Of a stretch of 64,000 bases of DNA, positions 16,869 to 24,826 are shown in pieces; positions within the stretch are counted from its first letter, which is position 1, and the number at the start of each line of letters is the position of its first letter. Origin of the DNA: Actinopolymorpha rutila (GTDB taxonomy: Bacteria > Actinomycetota > Actinomycetes > Propionibacteriales > Actinopolymorphaceae); NCBI RefSeq assembly GCF_013407855.1, contig NZ_JACBZH010000001.1:744001-808000 (forward strand), in the 5' to 3' direction. A program made the translations under genes and the position numbers. The notes under the pieces were generated by a model. It was not told the DNA's origin, ran no database searches, and saw nothing but the letters and a program-made list of their open reading frames with translations.

Positions 16869-17101
16869 CGTCAGCCTCCTCAACCTCGGGACGCGACTCG
16901 GGACGCACCCTCGGGGCGCAACTCGGGACGACCACCGAGTCAACGGGTCATACCCACCGTGGCGCGGGTCATGACCGGGGATCGAGTTCGATCCAATGCC
17001 CGTGCGGCGGGAAATCACAGTGGCGAAAGTCCGTCGGCCAGCCGCTGACATGCGGTCGCGAGCCCGTGCCGAGCCCGCCGGGTTGGGGCGGTTGATCCTG
17101 G

Positions 17102-17116
17102 GTGACCTTCGTCCCT
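17102..17116. promoter_or_regulatory. DosR-box-like site
   Basis: GTGACCTTCGTCCCT matches the DosR consensus GGGACTTNNGNCCCT at 10 of its 12 defined positions. It lies in the 384-base divergent region between the fusion gene (start 16868) and the hibernation-factor gene (start 17253), about 136 bases upstream of the latter. The rest of this region holds CTCGGGACG direct repeats (16887-16930) and no gene. Confidence 0.5.
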
Positions 17117-17172
17117 GGCCTGTGACGTGCAGAGCGGCGAGCGTGCTGGTGGGGGCCGAAGACGAGGGGCCG

Positions 17173-17217
17173 GTGCGTCGCGGGGGAGTGCCGGGGTGCG
17201 TCGCGGGGAGTGCCGGG
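17173..17217. repeat. 23-bp tandem duplication upstream of the hibernation-factor gene
   Basis: Two adjacent copies of GTGCGTCGCGGGGGAGTGCC plus GGG, the second shorter by one base, 36 bases before the start codon. Confidence 0.7.
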
Positions 17218-17252
17218 GCAGGCCGGATCGGACGCGAGCCTGAGGGGGACCG

Positions 17253-18026
17253 ATGGCCAGATCAGCACACAGGTCGACGGCGGCACCGGGAGCTGTGGAG
17301 GGTACGCCGGTCGAGCTGACCGTCCGGGGCGAGGTGCCCGAGGAGGCCGCCGCGTACGCCGTCCGCAAGGTCGAGAGTGTCCTGGAGGCCACCCGTGCGC
17401 GTGCTCTGTACGCGCATGTCGTGGTCGTCGTCTCCCAGAACCCTGCGCAGGACCAGCCGGTTCGGATCGAGGTGGGCCTGGACGTCGACGGCGTACCCGT
17501 ACGGGCGGTGGTCAGCGGACACGACGCCCTCGAGGCCGCCGACCTGATGAAGGACCGGTTGCGCCGCCGGCTGGTACGGCTACGGGACCGGGAACGTACC
17601 CGTCACCGCTGGACCGGCGAGACGTCCGAGCACGAGTGGCGGCACGGAGACCAGCCCCGTCGCCAGGAGCCGCACTTCCCGCGCCCGGTCGAGGAACGGA
17701 CCGTCGTACGCCGGAAGACGTTCGCGCTGGTGCCGCTGACGGCGGAGGAGGCGGTGTACGAGATGGACGTCCTCGACCACGACTTCTACCTGTACACGGA
17801 CCGGGAGACCGGACGGGACTCCGTGACCGTACGGGGCGGGGTGCGGGGAGGGGTGGACATGGAGCCGCCGGGCGCGGAGCCGCCGACCCTGAGTGAGGCG
17901 GCCGCACGGGAACGGCTGGATGCGGGTGGTGAGCCGTTCGTCTTCTACCTGGACCCCGGGAGTGGGCGTGGCCGGGTCATGTACTGGCGTTACGACGGCC
18001 ACTACGGCCTGATCAGCGCGGAATGA
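17253..18026 (+). CDS. Long-form ribosome hibernation factor, RafH/Rv0079-like
   Basis: A 257-residue HPF/RaiA-family protein that would bind the 30S decoding region and stabilise idle ribosomes. Residues 17-110 resemble the S30AE domain (PVELTVRGEVPEEAAAYAV, then VRIEVGLDVDGVPVRAVVSG). After a charged linker come two C-terminal sigma54-modulation-type modules: RRKTFALVPLTAEEAVYEMD with HDFYLYTD, and FVFYLDPGSGRGRVMYWRYD. The doubled C-terminus and length match the dormancy-associated RafH (Rv0079, DosR regulon) better than the housekeeping HPF. Start ATG 17253 follows GAGGGGG. The CBS-domain gene starts 68 bases later. Confidence 0.85.
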   Translation: MARSAHRSTAAPGAVEGTPVELTVRGEVPEEAAAYAVRKVESVLEATRARALYAHVVVVVSQNPAQDQPVRIEVGLDVDGVPVRAVVSGHDALEAADLMKDRLRRRLVRLRDRERTRHRWTGETSEHEWRHGDQPRRQEPHFPRPVEERTVVRRKTFALVPLTAEEAVYEMDVLDHDFYLYTDRETGRDSVTVRGGVRGGVDMEPPGAEPPTLSEAAARERLDAGGEPFVFYLDPGSGRGRVMYWRYDGHYGLISAE

Positions 18027-18047
18027 CGGCGGAACGAAGAAGGAGCC

Positions 18048-18084
18048 GTACGAACAAGCTGTACGAACAAGCTGTACGAACAAG
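18048..18084 (+). repeat. 13-bp tandem repeats in the CBS-gene leader
   Basis: GTACGAACAAGCT at 18048-18060 and 18061-18073, then GTACGAACAAG at 18074-18084, leading straight into the AGGAGG ribosome binding site. Copy number could tune translation of the CBS protein. Confidence 0.85.
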
Positions 18085-18094
18085 GAGGTTCGAG

Positions 18095-18517
18095 ATGACG
18101 ACCGCACGGGAAATCATGCACGCCGGAGTGGAATGTGTCGGCGAACATGAGAACCTGCAGAACGCCGCCCGCCGGATGCGCCAGCAGAACGTGGGCGCGC
18201 TGCCGATCTGCGGTGACGACGACCGGCTGCACGGAATCATCACCGACCGGGACATCGTGGTGAAGTGCGTGGCGGCCGGCGGCGACCCCGCGCTGATGAC
18301 GGCAGGTGAGCTGGCGCAGGGATCGACGTTCACGGTGAGCGCCGACGACGACATCGAGAGCGTCCTCCGGTTGATGGAGGAACACCGGATCCGCCGGTTG
18401 CCGGTGATCGAGAACCATCGGCTGGTCGGCATGATCAGCGAGGTGGACCTCGGCCGCCATCTGAGCGAGGACCAGGTGAGTCACTTCGTCGAGGTCGTCT
18501 CGGCCGCAAAGACCTGA
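18095..18517 (+). CDS. hrp1: CBS-domain protein, Hrp1-like
   Basis: A 140-residue protein made of two CBS motifs: residues 7-65 (REIMHAGVECVGEHENLQNA, GALPICGDDDRLHGIITDRD) and 72-130 (FTVSADDDIESVLRLMEEH, IRRLPVIENHRLVGMISEVD). A CBS pair typically binds adenine nucleotides as an energy sensor. Length and sequence pattern agree with mycobacterial hypoxic response protein 1 (Rv2626c), a strongly DosR-induced protein. I chose ATG 18095 because AAGGAGG lies 6 bases upstream; an ATG at 18023 that overlaps the previous stop would add an unconserved basic tail. It ends 20 bases before the next gene. Confidence 0.85.
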   Translation: MTTAREIMHAGVECVGEHENLQNAARRMRQQNVGALPICGDDDRLHGIITDRDIVVKCVAAGGDPALMTAGELAQGSTFTVSADDDIESVLRLMEEHRIRRLPVIENHRLVGMISEVDLGRHLSEDQVSHFVEVVSAAKT

Positions 18518-18537
18518 GCGAGATCCTGGGCGGAGCA

Positions 18538-20115
18538 GTGGACGGCGAAGGTACCGCCGACTTCTCCTCCGCCGCGCTGGCCGAGAGCCATTCCGCGGTG
18601 GTGGTGTTCGTCGGCGACCGGGCTTACAAGGTGAAGAAACCGGTCGACCTCGGATTCCTCGACTTCACCACGGTGCGGGCCCGGGAGGAGGCGTGCCGCC
18701 GGGAGCTGGAGCTCAACCGGCGGCTCGCGCCGGACGTCTACCTCGGCGTTCGGCACGTCGTCGACGACGCGGGCGACACCCGGGACTGGGTGCTCGTCAT
18801 GCGCCGCATGCCGTCCGCGCGCCGGTTGTCGACGCTGGTCGAGGCAGGCGTGGACGTACGCCGGGACCTGCGGGAACTCGCCCGGCTGCTGGCCGCCTTC
18901 CACGCCCGCGCTCCGCGTGACGCGAAGGTGGCGGCCGCCGGCCGGCCCGCCGCGCTGCTGCGCCGGTGGCGGGACAACCTGGCCGGGACCGAACCGTTCG
19001 TGGGCGGGGTACTGGATCCCGCGACGGTGGCCGAGATCGACCGGCTCGTCCAACGGTACGTCGGCGGGCGGGGTGCGCTGCTGGACTCGCGGGCGCGCGC
19101 GGGGCTCGTCGTCGACGGGCATGGTGACCTGCTGGCCGACGACGTGTTCTGCCTGCCGGACGGGCCGCGGGTGCTGGACTGCCTGGAGTTCGACGACTCT
19201 TTGCGGTACGTGGACGGGGTCGACGACGCGGCCTTCCTCGCGATGGACCTGGAACGCCTGGGCGCGCCCGACCTGGCCGAGAGCTTCCTCGGCTGGTACG
19301 GCGAGTTCACCGGTGGGCTGCCGGTGGCGTCCCTGGTCCACCACTACGTGGCGTACCGGGCGTTCGTCCGGGCGAAGGTGGCCTGCCTGCGGTACCGGCA
19401 GGGGATGGCGCCGGCTCAGGCGACGGCACGGCAGTTGGCCGCCCTGGCCCTCGACCACCTACGGGCGGGGGAGGTGCGGCTGGTGCTGGTGGGCGGCCTG
19501 CCGGGTACCGGCAAGTCGACCGTCGCCGGCGCGCTCGCGGACCGGCTTGGTGCCGTCGTACTGCGTACCGACCAGATCCGCCGCGAGATCCGCCGGGAGG
19601 GCCGCGGCGAGATCCACCCTGAGCAGCCGAGCCCGCGGCTGCCCGCTCCACGCGGGGAGAGTGGTGGTGTCCGGGGGGAGAGCGGCTACGGACGTGGGCG
19701 GTACACGCCGGCGCGGGTGCACGCCGCGTACCGGGAACTGCTCACCCGCGCACGTCGGCTGCTCGCTCGGGGCGATTCGGTCGTTCTCGACGCCACCTGG
19801 AAGGACGCCGCCGAACGCGACGCGGCGAGACGGCTCGCCAGGGACACCTCCAGCACGCTGACGGAGGTCCGGTGTGTGGCGCCGGCCGACATCGGTGAGC
19901 GGCGGATCCGTGCGCGGGTGCGTGACCTGTCCGAGGCGACGGTGGAGGTGGCGCGGCGAATGGAACGTACGTACGCGCCGTGGCCGCAGGCCGTGGAGAT
20001 CGACTGCGCGGGCCGCCCCGAGGACGCGCTGGCGGCTGCCTGGGCCGCGGTTCGCGACCCGACGCAGACAGGCTTGTCGGTGGGGTCGCCTACGGTTTCC
20101 CCACCGACGACGTGA
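18538..20115 (+). CDS. Aminoglycoside-phosphotransferase-like/AAA kinase fusion (Rv2004c-like)
   Basis: A 525-residue two-domain protein. Residues 1-310 resemble a phosphotransferase (APH-like) fold: VVFVGDRAYKVKKPVDLGFLD with the probable ATP-site Lys, and VVDGHGDLLADDVF with the catalytic HGD. Residues 320-510 form a P-loop kinase-like domain with Walker A VLVGGLPGTGKSTVAGAL and VVLDATWKDAAERDAARRLA. An Arg/Gly/Glu-rich insertion (residues about 355-385) interrupts the second domain. The same fusion is found in mycobacterial Rv2004c, another DosR-regulon member. GTG 18538. Substrate unknown. Confidence 0.83.
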   Translation: MDGEGTADFSSAALAESHSAVVVFVGDRAYKVKKPVDLGFLDFTTVRAREEACRRELELNRRLAPDVYLGVRHVVDDAGDTRDWVLVMRRMPSARRLSTLVEAGVDVRRDLRELARLLAAFHARAPRDAKVAAAGRPAALLRRWRDNLAGTEPFVGGVLDPATVAEIDRLVQRYVGGRGALLDSRARAGLVVDGHGDLLADDVFCLPDGPRVLDCLEFDDSLRYVDGVDDAAFLAMDLERLGAPDLAESFLGWYGEFTGGLPVASLVHHYVAYRAFVRAKVACLRYRQGMAPAQATARQLAALALDHLRAGEVRLVLVGGLPGTGKSTVAGALADRLGAVVLRTDQIRREIRREGRGEIHPEQPSPRLPAPRGESGGVRGESGYGRGRYTPARVHAAYRELLTRARRLLARGDSVVLDATWKDAAERDAARRLARDTSSTLTEVRCVAPADIGERRIRARVRDLSEATVEVARRMERTYAPWPQAVEIDCAGRPEDALAAAWAAVRDPTQTGLSVGSPTVSPPTT

Positions 20116-20179
20116 GGTCGACGACAGGCCGGTGACGTGAGGTCGGACCTGAGGTCGGACCTGAGGTCGGTGACGTGAG
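20108..20179 (+). repeat. 12-bp-based repeats upstream of sigma factor A
   Basis: Variants of GACGTGAGGTCG and GACCTGAGGTCG recur about five times between the kinase fusion stop and the ribosome binding site of the next gene. Several contain an out-of-frame GTGAGG. Confidence 0.75.
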
Positions 20180-20192
20180 GGGAGCATCCCGG

Positions 20193-21191
20193 ATGACCAG
20201 TTCCGTGGCGACGAGTGACCAGCGCGGTGAGCTGGGCGCACTGCTCGACCGGCACCGGGTCGAGCTGACCGGCTACTGCTACCGCATGCTCGGCTCGGCG
20301 TTCGAGGCTGAGGACGCCGTGCAGGAGACCATGCTGCGGGCCTGGCGCTACTACGACCGGTACGACGGGCGGGCCTCGCTGCGCTCGTGGCTCTACCGCA
20401 TCGCGACCAACGTGAGTCTCGACGCGCTCGAGGGCCGGAAGCGACGGGCCCGGCCGATGGATCTCGGGCCGGCGCAGACGGCGGACAACTTCGCTCTCGG
20501 CGAGCCGCTCCCGGACGCTGTGTGGGTGCAACCCGTGCTTGACGGGCAGGTGCTGCCGGCCTCGGGCGACCCGGCCGAGGTGGCCGTGGCCCGCGAGTCG
20601 ATCCGGCTGGCGTTCGTGGCCGCGTTGCAGCATCTGCCTCCTCGCCAGCGCGCCGTGCTGATCCTGCGGGAGGTGCTGCGCTGGCGGGCGAGTGAGGTCG
20701 CGGAGCTCCTCGGCACCAGCGTGGCCTCGGTCAACAGCGCCCTGCAGCGTGCCCGGGCCACGCTGGAGGCGAGCGACGTGACCTCCGCCGACTCTGTGCA
20801 GACGGTGCGGATGGACGACGAGGAGCTGCAGAAGCTGCTGGCCCGTTACGTCGACGCGTTCGAACGCTACGACATGGACGCGCTGGTGGCCCTGCTGCAC
20901 GAGGACGCCACCCTGTCCATGCCGCCGTACGCCCTGTGGGTGCACGGTCCGGCGGAGATCGCCACCTGGATGAGCGGCCCCGGCATCGGGTGCGCGGGTT
21001 CCCTGCTGGTCCCGGTCGGGGTCAACGGGTCACCAGCGTTCGGTCAGTACCGTCGCGACCCCGCCGGTGGGCACGTCGCGTTCGCGCTCCAGGTGATCGA
21101 GATCGCCGATGGTGCGGTGACCGCGATCAACGCGTTCCTGGACACCGAGAAGATGTTCCCGTTCGCCGGCCTGCCCCTGCGCCGGGACTGA
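20193..21191 (+). CDS. SigG-like ECF sigma factor with SnoaL-like C-terminus (copy A)
   Basis: A 332-residue ECF sigma factor. Region 2 is near residues 15-90 ([38 protein letters not shown]). Region 4 is at about 145-200 ([37 protein letters not shown]). Residues 220-332 are a SnoaL/NTF2-like domain ([35 protein letters not shown]), the layout of mycobacterial SigG and related factors in which the fused domain may sense a ligand and replaces an anti-sigma. ATG 20193 is preferred with GAGGGGAG upstream; a GTG at 20175 is possible. DoxX follows convergently. A close paralogue lies at 22449-23465. Confidence 0.87.
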   Translation: MTSSVATSDQRGELGALLDRHRVELTGYCYRMLGSAFEAEDAVQETMLRAWRYYDRYDGRASLRSWLYRIATNVSLDALEGRKRRARPMDLGPAQTADNFALGEPLPDAVWVQPVLDGQVLPASGDPAEVAVARESIRLAFVAALQHLPPRQRAVLILREVLRWRASEVAELLGTSVASVNSALQRARATLEASDVTSADSVQTVRMDDEELQKLLARYVDAFERYDMDALVALLHEDATLSMPPYALWVHGPAEIATWMSGPGIGCAGSLLVPVGVNGSPAFGQYRRDPAGGHVAFALQVIEIADGAVTAINAFLDTEKMFPFAGLPLRRD

Positions 21192-21262
21192 GCTTCGCAC
21201 CGAACCGGCGAGCCGGCTCAGCGGCCCGGCTCTGCGGCGCCGCCGCCGGTGAACTCCCTGGC

Positions 21263-21721
21263 TCAGCGGCGGCGCAGGCGACCGAAGAGTTCGGTGGTGC
21301 GACCTCGGCGGCCCCAGGCGACGAAGCCGACGACCACCGCGACGATCACCGGAGTGGCGGCGTTCTTGCCGTCCATGACAGTGAGCTGGGTGATGAACGC
21401 GCCCACCATCAGGCCGATGAACGCGAGCCCGGCCAGACCGGCGAGCAGCGGGACGAGGAGGGCGATCGCGCCGGCGAGTTCGAGGATGCCGACGAGGTAC
21501 ATGAACCAGTCACCGAAGCCGATCTTGTCGAAGACGACCGTCGCGGACGGGTGGGCGACGAGCTTCGGTGCCGCGCTCACCAGGAAGAAGGCGGCTGTGA
21601 GTGCCTGAACCACCCACAGCGTGACGTTCATCCGGCGGCCAGGTCGGTGGCCGGCTCGTACCGCGGAGGGCGTGGGGTTGCTCGCTGTCGTGCTCGCTGG
21701 GTTGTTCGCTGTCGCGCTCAC
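21263..21721 (-). CDS. DoxX-family membrane protein
   Basis: A 152-residue small membrane protein. Four transmembrane helices are visible (LWVVQALTAAFFLVSAAPKL; MYLVGILELAGAIALLVPLL; AGLAFIGLMVGAFITQLTVM; AATPVIVAVVVGFVAWG), and the AAPKLVAHP block after the first helix is typical of DoxX/DoxD-like quinone-associated proteins. The GTG at 21721 is chosen for its GGAGA upstream, giving a 30-residue Ala/Thr/Asn/Pro-rich head; the ATG at 21631 would give the bare four-helix core but has no ribosome binding site. DoxX genes often accompany SigG-type sigma genes and may be their targets. Confidence 0.8.
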   Translation of the reverse strand: MSATANNPASTTASNPTPSAVRAGHRPGRRMNVTLWVVQALTAAFFLVSAAPKLVAHPSATVVFDKIGFGDWFMYLVGILELAGAIALLVPLLAGLAGLAFIGLMVGAFITQLTVMDGKNAATPVIVAVVVGFVAWGRRGRTTELFGRLRRR

Positions 21722-21885
21722 TGTCGTCTCCAGGTTCGTCTTCTGCCGCCCGTGCCGGGTGCTCCGGTCACGCGGGGATCTCCACGGGCTTTGACGACCG
21801 CGCCCCGGCGAACTCATCGGTACGTGCGGACGAACTTCGGAGCAGGCCGGGCGGAGCAGCGAGGGGAGGTGGCGAGGCGGGAGGA

Positions 21886-21955
21886 GGAGCAGCGAGGCGG
21901 GGAGGCGTGGCGAGGCCGGGGGAGCAGCGAGGCGGGGAGGCGTGACGAGGCGGGG
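21886..21955. repeat. 35-bp purine-rich tandem duplication
   Basis: Two adjacent 35-base copies starting GGAGCAGCGAGGCGGGGAGG at 21886 and 21921, in a plus-strand G/A-rich stretch (about 21840-21970) between the divergent DoxX and STAS genes. The 316-base gap 21722-22037 holds no gene that I can support. The G runs could form quadruplexes. Confidence 0.75.
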
Positions 21956-22037
21956 GAGGCGCAGCGGGCGCCGCGGATCAGCGGGGCCGAACAGCCGGGC
22001 GGAGCGGTGCGGATCCGGGCTCGGTGACCGATGAGTT

Positions 22038-22538
22038 GTGCACGGTTCGCGGGTCGAAGTGATCGTGAATGACCGGTGGGGAACACGAGGGCGAACCGGC
22101 GAGGACAGGCAGGCGGCACCGGACGCGGATTCGGACGGTGCGCTGTTCATCTTCCTGGAGGGGCCGATCGAGCGCTCGGAGATTCCGGACCTGTGCGCGC
22201 GTTTCGCGGAGATGGTGGGTGAGCGACCCGGTGGGCGCGTCATCTGCGACGTCGCCGGGCTCACCGAATCGGACGCGGTCGCGGTGGAGGCGTTGGCGCG
22301 GCTGCAGTTGACGGCGCGCCGGCTCGGCTGCCGCCTGTGGCTGCGGCACGCCGGCCGCGGGTTACGACAACTGATCGAGCTGGTCGGGCTGGCCGACGTG
22401 GTGCCGACGTTGCCGGCAGGCGCTCCCACCCAACGGTGTGAGGACGGGTCAGGGATCGAGGCGGGGCGGCAGTCCGAACAGCGGGAACCACCGGTCGGTG
22501 TCGAGGAAGTTGTTCAGCCCGACGATCCGGCCCCCTGA
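22038..22538 (+). CDS. STAS-domain protein
   Basis: A 166-residue protein whose residues about 35-125 form a STAS (anti-sigma-antagonist-like) domain: [20 protein letters not shown], then [30 protein letters not shown]. The fold's phosphorylatable Ser/Thr position is occupied by TESDAVA, so regulation by phosphorylation is possible but not assured. The start is uncertain: GTG 22038 or internal GTGs near 22065. The last 30 codons overlap the 3' end of the convergent sigma gene by 90 bases and lie outside the STAS fold. No cognate anti-sigma kinase is adjacent. Confidence 0.7.
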   Translation: MHGSRVEVIVNDRWGTRGRTGEDRQAAPDADSDGALFIFLEGPIERSEIPDLCARFAEMVGERPGGRVICDVAGLTESDAVAVEALARLQLTARRLGCRLWLRHAGRGLRQLIELVGLADVVPTLPAGAPTQRCEDGSGIEAGRQSEQREPPVGVEEVVQPDDPAP

Positions 22539-23465
22539 GATCTCGATGACCTGCAGCGCCCACGGCTCGTGGCCACCGCCGGCGGCCGGGCGGTACTGAC
22601 CGAAGGCGGGCGAGCCGTTGGCGACGGTCGGCAGGAGCCGCGAGCCCCGGCAGCCGCAGCCCGTGCCGAGCATCCACGCCTGGATCTCCGCGTGTCCCCG
22701 CAGCCACAGGTCGTACGGCGGCATCGACAGCGTGGCGTCCTCGCGCAGCAGCGTGGTGAGGGACTCCAGGTCGTACCGCTCGAACGCGTCGACATACCGC
22801 TTGAGCAGGTCGCGTTGCTCCTCGCTCAGCGGCGCGTAGACGTCGGACTCGGTGACGTTGGCGGCCGCCAACGTGGCGCGGGCGCGCTGGAGGGCGCTGT
22901 TGACGGACGCGACCGTGGTGCCGAGCAGTTCGGCGACCTCGTTCGCATGCCATTGCAGCACCTCGCGCAGGATCAGCACGGCTCGCTGGCGAGGAGGCAG
23001 GTGCTGCAACGCGGACACGAACGCGAGCCGGACCGTCTCCCGGCGGGCGGCCACCTCGGCGGGGTCGGCGTCCTCGGGCACCACTCGCCCGTCGGGGATC
23101 GGCTCCAGCCAGGTCACCTCGGGCAGCGCACCCGGAAGCGGTGCGGACGCGGTGGAGGCGGCCTGAAGGTCCATCGGCCGGGCCCGGCGGTTGCGGCCGT
23201 TCAGCAGGTCGAGGCAGACGTTGGTGGCGATGCGGTAGAGCCAGGACCGGAAGGCCGCCCGGCCCTCGAAGCGATCGAACGCGCGCCACGCCCGGACCAG
23301 CGTCTCCTGCACGGCGTCCTCGGCCTCGAACCCCGAGCCGAGCATCCGGTAGCAGTAGCCGGTCAGCTCCGTCCGGTGGCGCGCGAGGCTTGCCTCCAGC
23401 TCGGCGGCGTTTCGGGGCACCTCGCGCACGTCGGTCGCGGTCACGCCGGTCGCTGCTTCGGTCAT
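22449..23465 (-). CDS. SigG-like ECF sigma factor with SnoaL-like C-terminus (copy B)
   Basis: A 338-residue paralogue of copy A with the same domain order: region 2 ([40 protein letters not shown]), region 4 ([37 protein letters not shown]) and a SnoaL-like domain ([39 protein letters not shown]). Region 2 and 4 helices are nearly identical to copy A, so promoter specificities may overlap. Start ATG 23465 follows AGGAG. The two copies face each other around DoxX and STAS, as if from an inverted duplication. No anti-sigma gene is adjacent. Confidence 0.87.
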   Translation of the reverse strand: MTEAATGVTATDVREVPRNAAELEASLARHRTELTGYCYRMLGSGFEAEDAVQETLVRAWRAFDRFEGRAAFRSWLYRIATNVCLDLLNGRNRRARPMDLQAASTASAPLPGALPEVTWLEPIPDGRVVPEDADPAEVAARRETVRLAFVSALQHLPPRQRAVLILREVLQWHANEVAELLGTTVASVNSALQRARATLAAANVTESDVYAPLSEEQRDLLKRYVDAFERYDLESLTTLLREDATLSMPPYDLWLRGHAEIQAWMLGTGCGCRGSRLLPTVANGSPAFGQYRPAAGGGHEPWALQVIEISGGRIVGLNNFLDTDRWFPLFGLPPRLDP

Positions 23466-24055
23466 CGGAACCTACTCCTGTCGATCAGCGCCACCTCGGG
23501 CGTCGATCAGCGGCCTCGATCCGCGCCGGCACCGGCCCTGGGCGGCGACGCGAACGTCCGGGCATCGTAACGGCCGGATCCGACAGAGTGCACCCACTTG
23601 AGCCCGCTGATCCCGAATACCGGCGACGAAGTGACGCTGCGCAGTCGTAGAGGGACTGTGCAGACGTGAAGGGAGCTGTGCGGTCGTGAAGGAGCTGTGC
23701 GGTCGTGGAGGGAGCTGTGCGGTCGTGGAGAGAATGAGCCGGGTGGAGCGTTGTTCGGTACGACGTCCACGGACTCCCGCAAAGGTCCGGATCAATTGCC
23801 GGTCCCAGTTGCCGGCCAGCCAAGGAGAAGAAGCCCTCGCCGTTGAGCTCGACGACCGCTTCCACATGGTCCTGACGTTCCGTGTCGCGCACGGGCTCAC
23901 CGGGGATCTGGCTGGACTGGCGGCGTCAGTCGGGCAGACATTGGTACTGTCCTTTGTCTCGACTCTTGATCGTGCCCAGACCGAGCGGACGACGAGCCGA
24001 GCGGACGACGAGTGAACGGAGTGCGGATGGCGACCAGCCCGAGAGGAGTTCGGCG
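23466..24055. other. 590-bp gap with a 19-20-bp tandem repeat array
   Basis: No supportable gene. The notable content is a tandem array at 23643-23734: about 4.5 copies of a 19-20-base unit (consensus GGTCGTGRAGGGAGCTGTGC), each carrying GGAG followed by GTG-like triplets. Open stretches on both strands near 23740-23900 match no family I know. The right end contains the promoter and ribosome binding site (GAGAGGAG) of nanE. Confidence 0.6.
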
Positions 24056-24739
24056 GTGAGCGCGGCGGTGCAGGCCCTCGAGGGCGGACTCGTGGTGTCG
24101 TGTCAGGCGGGTGCCGGGCATCCGCTGGCCGACCCGGAGGTCATCGCGCGGCTCGCGGCCTGCGCGGAAGCCGGTGGGGCGGTCGGCGTACGCGTCGAGT
24201 CGGCCGAGGACGTGCGCGCGGTACGGCGCCGGATCGGGCTGCCCATCATCGCCATCCGCAAGGTCGACGTGGGTGCGCATCGCCCGTTCATCACGCCGAC
24301 GCTGGCCGACTGCGCCGCGCTCGCCGAGGCGGGTGCCGACATCATCGCCCTGGAGGCGGTTCCGGACAACCGCGCCCAGGCCGACGAGGCGGGCGACCTG
24401 ATCCGGGCCGTGCGCGAACAGCTCGGCCGCCCGGTGATGGCCGACGTCGCCACCCTGGAGGAGGGCCTGGCCGCGTGGTCGGCAGGAGCGGACCTGGTGG
24501 GTACCACCCTGTCCGGCTACACCCTCGCCTCGGCGTCCCGCATCGGTCCCGACCTCGCACTGCTGGCCGACCTCGCGAGCCACGGCGTGCGCGCCGTCCT
24601 CGAAGGCCGGGTGGACCGGCCCGAGCAGGTCCGGGCGGCGTTCGGGGCGGGGGCGTGGACGGTGGTGGTGGGTACGGCGATCACCGACCCGATCTCGCTG
24701 ACCCGCCGGTACGCCGCCGGTGTGCCGCGCAAGCTGTGA
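24056..24739 (+). CDS. nanE: Putative N-acetylmannosamine-6-phosphate 2-epimerase
   Basis: A 227-residue NanE-family TIM-barrel enzyme that converts ManNAc-6-P to GlcNAc-6-P in sialic-acid or ManNAc catabolism. Family blocks are GLVVSCQAGAGHPLADPEVI, AIRKVDVGAHRPFITPT, IIALEAVPDNR, VMADVATLEEGLAAWSAGAD and LVGTTLSGYT, with the catalytic Lys expected in the second barrel block. GTG 24056 follows GAGAGGAG. It heads a same-strand run with a DUF4127 gene and a GlcNAc-kinase-like gene, ending at a convergent GntR regulator, which supports amino-sugar use. No sialidase, aldolase or transporter is in the window. Confidence 0.88.
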   Translation: MSAAVQALEGGLVVSCQAGAGHPLADPEVIARLAACAEAGGAVGVRVESAEDVRAVRRRIGLPIIAIRKVDVGAHRPFITPTLADCAALAEAGADIIALEAVPDNRAQADEAGDLIRAVREQLGRPVMADVATLEEGLAAWSAGADLVGTTLSGYTLASASRIGPDLALLADLASHGVRAVLEGRVDRPEQVRAAFGAGAWTVVVGTAITDPISLTRRYAAGVPRKL

Positions 24740-24826
24740 CCGGTGTGTTGCGCAGGCAAGCTGTGACCGGTGCGCCTCCCAGTCTGTGAAGAGTGTGAGT
24801 TCGACCAACCCTGGAAGGGATTTCCC

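Noticed and set aside
18023..18094. ATG 18023 as start of the CBS protein
   Set aside because: It would translate the 13-bp repeats into an unconserved basic tail, whereas ATG 18095 has an ideal ribosome binding site and gives the usual Hrp1 length.
23686..24015. Short open frames between sigma copy B and nanE as genes
   Set aside because: They match no known family, overlap a tandem repeat array and have no clear ribosome binding site.
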